This document shows, piece by piece, positions 14,939 through 22,100 of a DNA stretch of 27,404 nt (positions within the stretch are counted from its first letter, which is position 1; every line of letters begins with the position of its first letter). The notes beneath the pieces were generated by a model. It saw nothing but the letters and a program-made list of their open reading frames with translations, was not told the origin of the DNA and searched no databases. The position numbers and the translations under genes are program-made. The DNA is from a virus. The DNA lies in the IMG/VR virus record IMGVR_UViG_3300047330_000010, positions 1-27,404 of that record; one strand, 5' to 3'.

Positions 14939-15128
14939 GGAAAGTTACGGCTATTTCTGGTGGCGTCACCACAAGGACGCGAGCACGTTCATCGCGTGCC
15001 GGGACAACGATGACGGGCTCTGGTATATGTTCGGCCTGGGGTATCCTATTCGCGATCTATCGGCCTACGCGACATGCCTTGGGCCGGTGCCAAGACGCAC
15101 AACCACGGGTGCGAGTATAGATCAATAA
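14931..15128 (+). CDS. small hypothetical protein, 65 aa
   Basis: Starts at ATG 14931, overlapping the previous gene by 8 nt, with GGAGG (14919-14923) as ribosome site. The product is rich in aromatic residues (YGYFWWRHH, DDGLWYMFGLGYP). No motif is recognised. It is the last plus-strand gene, and its stop is separated by one base from the stop of the minus-strand HNH-like gene. Confidence 0.65.
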   Translation: MSEESYGYFWWRHHKDASTFIACRDNDDGLWYMFGLGYPIRDLSAYATCLGPVPRRTTTGASIDQ

Positions 15129-15129
15129 T

Positions 15130-15384
15130 TTACTTATCGTATTTCTTGCGGTTCGCGGTTGATGTGGTGACGCGGGTATTTTTGGCGTGGTTCCCGCCGC
15201 CCTTTGACAAGGGCTTTTTATGGTCGATCTCGCGGGGATCGTTCTTGCCCGAGAGCCGGCCTTCTTTGATCGCGTCGTTGCGCGCCTTCTCGCGGGCGCG
15301 GCGCTTCTTGAGACCTTCTGGCGAGGTTTCCCTCGCCAGATAGTATTTTTTGTAGTCTTGGTAGTCGTTGGGATTTTTAGGCAT
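15130..15384 (-). CDS. small HNH-endonuclease-like protein
   Basis: An 84-aa basic protein. The N-terminal half is a charged helix; the C-terminal half reads REIDHKKPLSKGG, then NTRVTTSTANRKK, which matches the central and final parts of HNH nuclease motifs (Asp54-His55, then Asn). The first HNH His and the flanking CxxC zinc knuckles seen in many members are not obvious, so it may be a minimal or inactive version. It is the last gene of the minus-strand late block. The start codon directly follows AGGGG, an unusually short spacing. It carries on its antisense strand a plus-strand terminator hairpin. Confidence 0.7.
   Translation of the reverse strand: MPKNPNDYQDYKKYYLARETSPEGLKKRRAREKARNDAIKEGRLSGKNDPREIDHKKPLSKGGGNHAKNTRVTTSTANRKKYDK
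15317..15351 (+). terminator. plus-strand intrinsic terminator inside the opposing HNH-like gene
   Basis: TCTGGCGAGG (15317-15326), loop TTTC, CCTCGCCAGA (15331-15340) form a perfect 10-bp stem, followed by TTTTTT at 15346-15351. It would stop plus-strand early transcripts about 190 nt beyond the last plus-strand gene. The same DNA encodes LARETSPEG in the minus-strand gene. Confidence 0.65.
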
Positions 15385-15387
15385 CCC

Positions 15388-15714
15388 CTAATCTACGTGA
15401 ACGCCGGCCTGGACCGTCGCCACGATGGTGCCGGTGCTGGCGATCAGCGATAGCGCATTGACGGGCACGGGCGCGGGCGCTGCATAGACCTTGGACGCGG
15501 CGGGACCAATCGCATAGGAGCCTACGCCGCCCACGGTGGCCGTGCCGGTGTGCGAGGCCCAGAGCGTGCCCGACGCCGAGTTGTTGGTGATCGCGAGATA
15601 CCGCACGTCATCGGGCAGCGTCTCGGCGGCGATCACGGTGGTTGCGGTGCCGGTCACGCTGGCGGAATAATCGGTCAAAAGGATGGCGACGTTCGGATCG
15701 GGGGTGACTGACAT
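15388..15714 (-). CDS. small Ala/Thr/Val-rich virion-type protein, 108 aa
   Basis: AGGAG upstream of the ATG on the minus strand supports the start. The product is beta-rich and low in charge (TDYSASVTGTATTVIAAE, then YLAITNNSASGTLWASHTGTATVGG), resembling small phage structural or decoration proteins that have a beta-sandwich stretch. No specific family is recognised. It lies between the HNH-like and the DUF2778-like genes at the end of the late block. Confidence 0.65.
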   Translation of the reverse strand: MSVTPDPNVAILLTDYSASVTGTATTVIAAETLPDDVRYLAITNNSASGTLWASHTGTATVGGVGSYAIGPAASKVYAAPAPVPVNALSLIASTGTIVATVQAGVHVD

Positions 15715-15726
15715 TGAGGCTTGCTC

Positions 15727-16134
15727 CTAAACTACGATGTGCTCACGTAGGGGTGGGTTGTCGGCGTCCACGCTCGCCACCACGGTTAGGTGCCGGTCGG
15801 GTGAGGCGTTGATATACGCCCGCGCCACGGGGGGCAAGATTATACACCCGTCGCTCGCGGAGTGGTCGTGCTTGGCGTTGTCGCCATGTATCAAAAATCC
15901 CGAACGCCCGAACATTTCGTTAGACGGCGCGGGGGTGAGCCGCATGGACATAGGCCCGCAGTGTGGGTGATCGAACGCCTGGGAGATTGTGTAGAGCCCG
16001 CAGGGTAAGGGTCCGACGTTTTTATCCCCCTGATCCCCAGGGTTATCCTCGCCCGCGCCATGACCTGAATACCCTTGAGTATATTTCTTGCCCTGTTCGT
16101 AGAGCCAGCCTGTCGATTGGTCGTATGTCCACAT
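15727..16134 (-). CDS. DUF2778 / YkuD-like L,D-transpeptidase-fold protein
   Basis: A 135-aa protein with an excellent AGGAGG site upstream of the minus-strand ATG. N-terminus WTYDQSTGWLY, then GPLPCGLYTI, and the active-site region FLIHGDN (His83-Gly84) followed by SASDGCIILP (Ser94, Gly96, Cys97). The HG plus SxGC pattern is that of L,D-transpeptidase (YkuD) domains and of the related DUF2778 family, which includes the type VI effector Tlde1. Such enzymes act on peptidoglycan peptide stems as transpeptidases, exchange enzymes or carboxypeptidases. No signal peptide is visible. In a phage late block it may help host lysis or cell wall penetration (inference). Confidence 0.85.
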   Translation of the reverse strand: MWTYDQSTGWLYEQGKKYTQGYSGHGAGEDNPGDQGDKNVGPLPCGLYTISQAFDHPHCGPMSMRLTPAPSNEMFGRSGFLIHGDNAKHDHSASDGCIILPPVARAYINASPDRHLTVVASVDADNPPLREHIVV

Positions 16135-16143
16135 GGTATCCTC

Positions 16144-19100
16144 CTAGTTAACGTTCGCGAACCTACCAGCCTGCGCCATGGCTTTCGCTTGACGCGGTGA
16201 CAGTTGCAGGCCGAAGTTTTTCGCATTCGGTTGCGCGGCGGTGTTCAGGCGTTGACGGCGAAGCGCTTCAAAGAGTGTGGGCATCTGGATTTCCTCGCCG
16301 GGGTGCGACGCGTTATAGTCCTGTATCGCCTGCATCGCCTCGGTGCGGGCGTCGTTGTCGGGTGCCGTCACCCATGCCTGGGATAGTTTTTGTTGCTCGA
16401 CCTGAGCCTCGGCCTTGGCCTGCGCCACGGCGGCCCTACCCTCACGGTATTCGCTCACATCGGCCGGCTGGAAGCCAAGGGCTTGCCCGACGAGGCCCGC
16501 AGGGCTCACACCCCCTGGGGGTAGCCCCGGCCGCCCACCAGGGCCAGGAATGCCCTCGTTGGCGTAGCGTATGGCCTTGAGCGGATCGCGCAGTGGTCTC
16601 GGTAGCAGTCCCTCGAAACCCTTTTGAAAGTTACCGCGATACAGGTCGAGCAATCCCGCGACTTCATTGGACGCGTCTTCGCCGGATGCCCCGGTCGCGA
16701 TGGCCCCCATCCATTTCAGGAAACTCTTGCCGTCGTAGCCCTCCAGTTCGGGCATCTCCAAAAGGTTCGAGAGGCCAATGTTATGGGACAGATCAATGCC
16801 GATGGCGTGCGGCAGGCCACGCGAGAATATCTCACCCGCTGTCGGCCCCATGATATCCGAGAAGAAACCGCGTAGGTCTGCCTCGAAATCATGGGGTTTG
16901 TTCTGTCCCGTCGCGGCACCGTAGGCCACGCCAGCCAGCGTCAAGGGATCCCCCAGAATGGTGAACGCGCCCGCCATCAGCGCGTGCGTGCCCAGGATAC
17001 CCGCCAACGCAAGGGCGGCTTCCTTTCGCTCGGTCGCGTCCGCGCCACGCAGAGATTGGTGCGCCAGCCCAAGCATGACGCTATACATATGCAGGCCATA
17101 GTTTTTGAACTGCACGAGTGGCAAAGCGATCTTGCCCAATGGCCCCTTCTCGGTCGCGATGCGCGCCTTGCCGCCGTAGTTGGGGATCGCATCCCGCAGG
17201 GTATCTATGGCGCGCTCGATGGCGACACCCTCGGAACCCGTCTTTTCCAGTTCGAGATCGAACGTCGCTTTCGCGATCACCATGCGGTTCATCACGTCGG
17301 CCGCGTGCGCGCCCACCGTGTTAAAATCCCTGAACCTGTTCCATACGGTTGATAGCTTACCTTTTTCGTAGGAGCCACCTTTGGCGATATCACGAATGTC
17401 CTTGTCCATGGTGTGATCTATCAGGCCGGCGGCGTTGGCCTTCTCAAACAGGCGCTCCATCTGGCCGCGATCAGCGCCGTTCTTGACCAGTTGTTCGAGC
17501 CCATACCGGCCCATGTCCCAATCGCTCGCGCTGAGCCCCTTACGGGCGGCCTTGAACATCGCGGCTGCGCCCTCCTTGACCAGCCGAGGCCCGAGGTCAC
17601 GCATCGCCTTGCCAAGCGCCAGCGTGGCCTTGGCCCCGTGCCGGGGAGCCAGGAGAGCCGCCGCGTTCATCTGGGCTTCCAGCGTGTGCTTGACCATGAT
17701 GGATGGGCTCGCCACGCTCTGCATGAAGCCGAAATTCGTAGCCTTGCGCGCCAGCTCGGACGTGAAACTCGTGGTCAGGCTGCTCGCTTTTACGCGCTGC
17801 TCCATCTCATGCAGCACGGCGTTGGCGACGATCTGAGTGTTCGGCCCGGCCCCGCGCCGGCCCATGTCCACCACGGTGTTGCGCATCCGTGTCAGCGCGT
17901 CCTGTAGGTCGCCGCCGTGCAACATGCGGCCTACCTTGTAGGCGAAGTTCAGGTGCTCGCTCGCCAGCGTGCGCGCCGCCTCCTTGGACGCCCCGCCGAT
18001 GCCCTTGCGCCGGGCGATGCGGCCAGCGTCGCTCGTGGTGCCGTGTTCGAGAACCACGGACGTAAGCAGGTCGCGTGCCTCCTGGATCTGCGCGGCCGAT
18101 AGGGAACTATTCTCAAGGCTGGAGAGCATTTGTTTGACGAAGGGAATGTTACCCTTCAACGACTTGTCCATGCTTTCTTGCTTGGTCATCACGTCGGATA
18201 CATTGGCGTGTCCCGCTTGTTCGAGTTCCGCCTTGCGCGCAATGGCGTCGGCTTTCTTCTCGAACATCTCCATCCCATACCGGGTCAGCGGGTCCGCGTC
18301 GGACGTGGCCTTGTTCGCGCTGTCGCCATAGGTGAGCACGTAGTCGCCATAACGACGTAAGGGGAAATAATCTCCCGCGAGTTTGTTGCCTTTCACCAAG
18401 TCAGCAATGCCGGTCACGAAGTTACGCGAACGATCCCACGTATCCGCGAACATCTTCGCAATGTCCGAGGTATCCGCGTTGTCGATGAACGCCTGTATTT
18501 CCTTGGGCGAACGGTTCTTGAGCAGATCATCCACGGCCTGTTTTTGGGCCGGCGTGGCGTCGGGAAGAAAATTATCTATGAGCGCCGTGCGCTCGGCCGT
18601 CGCACGATCCTCATACATCTTCGCGTAATGGTCTCGAAGATCCTGATAGGTCTGGCGATCATCGGCGCTGAGATTGTTATACCGATCCATGAGTTCCTGA
18701 ATGTTCTTTACGTTCTTGTTGGCTTTCGGGTCAGGGTTGCCCAGGCGTGCCTTCGCAATCGTGGCGTCGTTCATCAGTTCCGCCAGTTCCTCGCGGCCCT
18801 GGAGGCGCTTGATGAGATCATCCACCGTGTCGCCGTTGGCCTTGATATACTGGGCGTTTACACGGTCGATCCTTTCCTTGGCGTTGCGAAGATCGCGCAG
18901 CGCGTCGCCGTGATCCTCGGTCTGGAACATGGACCGGTATTTCTTCACGATCCCGTCCCAGGTTGTCGCGACCAGTAGGGCTTTCCTCGCCCGGTCGGTC
19001 ATTCCGCCCAGGTCGATGTAACGCAACGCCCGGTCCACCTGACCGTCCGCACGCGGCCCCAGCGCGCCGCGCAGCGCCGAGGCTAGTTCATCCCGGTCCC

Positions 19101-22100
19101 CGGTTTCCCTACCGGAAAGGAGGCTCGCAGCGTGGTCGTAGGTCTCGCCGCGCTCATAGGCAGCACTACGCTCCAGGACGTGTTGCAGGGGGGCCATGAC
19201 AGCCTCCAGCAACGATCCCTCAAAGGCGTTGTCGGGTTTCTGAATACCCACCACGCGGCGTAGCCAATCCTTGAAATACTCCCAGAGCGTCGTGGGTGAC
19301 TTATCAAACCCCAGGCGGCGCATCTCCTGGATGAACGCCTCGGATGGCTTGAGTGTTGACGTGAACGCATGAACTTCGGGATTGGTGAGATGCTGGGTCG
19401 CGACTTCATGGTAGAAGGCACCCGTCGCATATTCGACTTGATAACGTGCGATTTTGTCCAGAACTTTAGCGTAATTCGCTTCCCCGGAGGCGCGAACGAA
19501 CTCGTTGTTGATTGCCTTGAGCGCTTCGAACATGGGCCTGAGCGCCGGAATTTTAGTCATGTCCGAAATAGCACGGAACGTGATTGCGTGTATGGCTTCG
19601 TGCGCCAGTGCTACAGGTCCGCCAATGGCTTTCAGGCGTGGGTCCAAGTCTTCCGGGGTGCGCGACGGCATTATGACCGTGCGTTGTTTAATCGACTTAT
19701 CCTCGTTCCTTTCAGTATTATGCAAGCCAGTAACTTGACCATTATCAAAATCATCTTTCCAAAGACGCTTTATTTTACCCAGATCATAAGCGTGGTCACT
19801 CGTCATGATTTCCAGATCGGGAACCATGTTTGCCATATGGTTGAGCAGATTACGGATATAGCCCATCCGCGCGCCGTCTTTCGCGATATTGCGCGCCGCC
19901 AATATCATGGCGTCCTTGAGCCTGTAGGTTTGCCCGTGGTCCTGCGCGTCCTTCATCGCGTCGATGAAATTGGTGTTGAGCGCAAGGTGCCGGTTGACGC
20001 GATCCGCGTAGGGCTCGATCTTGGGCTCATACTTGCGTGCCTTGGCTTCCTCGGCCGCAGCCTTCAGGCGTTGTTTCTTCTCGGTGTCGCGAAGCACCTT
20101 GTCCAGACTTGGACCCTTGGGCTTGATCTCGTCGCGCACCGCGTCGCCAACAGGATCACCTTTTTCCAGGGCTTCTAGGTAGCCCTTATTGCGCTCGTGA
20201 GCATCTAGTTCATTTTTAAGTTTGCCTAATTTGGCTAAAAGATTTGTGACGATCTCCTTCTCGATCACCCGCGCTTCGCGTTTGTCGCCTTTTCTCTTGG
20301 CCTCGTTAACATCTTTGGTAAGACGTTTTTCGCTATCGCTCATATGCGCGATAAGGTCATCCATTTTACGGGTGATCTCATCAGGGTCAGTCAGCTTTAC
20401 GACGTGGTTCAGATAACCTTTCAGCGTGCGTGCCTCATCACGCGCTGGCCGTCCGCCTTTCTTGCCCGGCGTCCACTCGAAATCGTTGGCCGCCTCATGG
20501 ATCGTCATGAGGCCGTCGTCCACCTTGGATATCAGATCTTTCGCATCACGTAGGCGATCCGTGCTCGTGTCCGCGCGTGTCTTGTCGCCCAGGTCAATAT
20601 CCTGCTGCGCGATAATTGGCCCTTCGCCCGCGCCGGGTATAATCTCTGGCTCGCCCTCGCCTGTGTCCTCTTTATAGGCTTCACTTATGTCGTCGCGCGG
20701 TTCTTCTTCGTCTTCGGCTTGTATGGGTTCGGGCTTGGCCTGGATGACAGGCTCGGGTTCTGGCTCACCCTCGGTAGGGGGCTCGACGTGAACATTCTTG
20801 TCTTGCTCGAACTGCTCACCCTTGGTCAGCTTGTCGATACGTGCTTTCTCGGCGGCGCGCTTGGCCTTCTGTTCCTCGCGCACGCGTAAGAGTTTTTGTT
20901 GTGGGGTTTCGGGTGTCTCGGTAGGAGGCGGCGCTTCGGGCGCGGCGGGTGTGGTCTTATCTTCTTCCCTACCAGTAGGGACCGGCGGGGTTTCGGGTGT
21001 CTCGGGTGTCTCGGGTGTCTCGGGAGTTTCGGCCTTGGGCTCGATCACTTCCTGCGCGGCGGGCGCAGGTTCAGTCGCGGGAGTTTCCTCGGGCGCGCTG
21101 GACTCGGTGGGCTTTAACTTACCCGGTTCTTCGAGTTCCTTGATTTTCTCAGGGGTTAATTCCTCGGGTGTGAGGTTTTTGAACGCGATTATCTTCTCGG
21201 GATCGGTAGAATAAAATCTCCCCACGCCCTTCTTGGTCGCGACAAACACACCCTTGAAGCCGACGCCCACACCCTTGGCGTCCGCTGGCACGAATACCGC
21301 GTCACGCGGGTGATCGCGGTCTTGAACTTCCGCGATGCGCTGGCGGTAGGGGGCGGGCTCGGGGGTTGTAGGTGCGGGCTCGGGGGTTGTAGGTGCGGGC
21401 TCGGGGGTTGTAGGTGCGGGCTCGGGCGCGGCTTGGCCGGGTTTGTATTCTGGCCTGATATCGTCGCTATGATCCGGTGGCTTGGCCTTATCCAGCTTGA
21501 CGATCATATTGCCGGCGTGCTGGTTCGCATACGCCTCGTGCTTATATACGTCGTCCGTGGGTTTCCATAACTCGACAGGGGCTAATCCCAGCGCGGGCTC
21601 ATCGGAGTATTGTATATTGCGCGCACCAGGGCTTGCCCCCCACCGGCCTTCTTTCTCGTTCCACGTAAGGCCCCAAGCCTTTCCATCACGGCCCAGCGCG
21701 ACCCTGAACCCTTTTGGACCAGTAATGAGCCCAGCACCCGACAAATAGGGCGCGTTACCTGGACTTACATAGATCGTGCGGACGGAACGCGGCTTAATAC
21801 CTACATCATTAGGATCATGCCCTTGGTGCAACGACTTGTTGCGCGTCGTCGTGCCGTCTTCGTGAATTTGATAAGTGCTGCCCTTGGCGGTCTCAAATGA
21901 GCCAACGACTTTTGGTTCGGGCTTCGGTGCGCTGGGCTCGGATGCTTTGGGGGCGGCGACGCCCGGTTCGATCCTGGCCTTTGCGGTCACGGCCGTTGCG
22001 GGCGTCGCCTCTGGCCCGGCGGCCGGTCCTGATGCACCAGGGGCGGCGGGCGCAGGAGTAACTTGTTGGTCGCCCGCGCCGGGGGGTGATCCTTCCGGCA

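Noticed and set aside
16510-16522. ACCCCCTGGGGGT palindrome
   Set aside because: Simple C/G run within Pro-Gly codons of the giant gene, with no T tract and no second copy.
17929-17943. GCCTAC-CTT-GTAGGC inverted repeat resembling the dispersed palindrome
   Set aside because: The spacer is three nt instead of two and the outer TTCC/GGAA bases are absent; it could be chance.
18144-18162. GAAGGG ... CCCTTC hairpin inside the giant gene
   Set aside because: Short stem in the middle of a coding region with no T run and no relation to the 18-bp motif centre.
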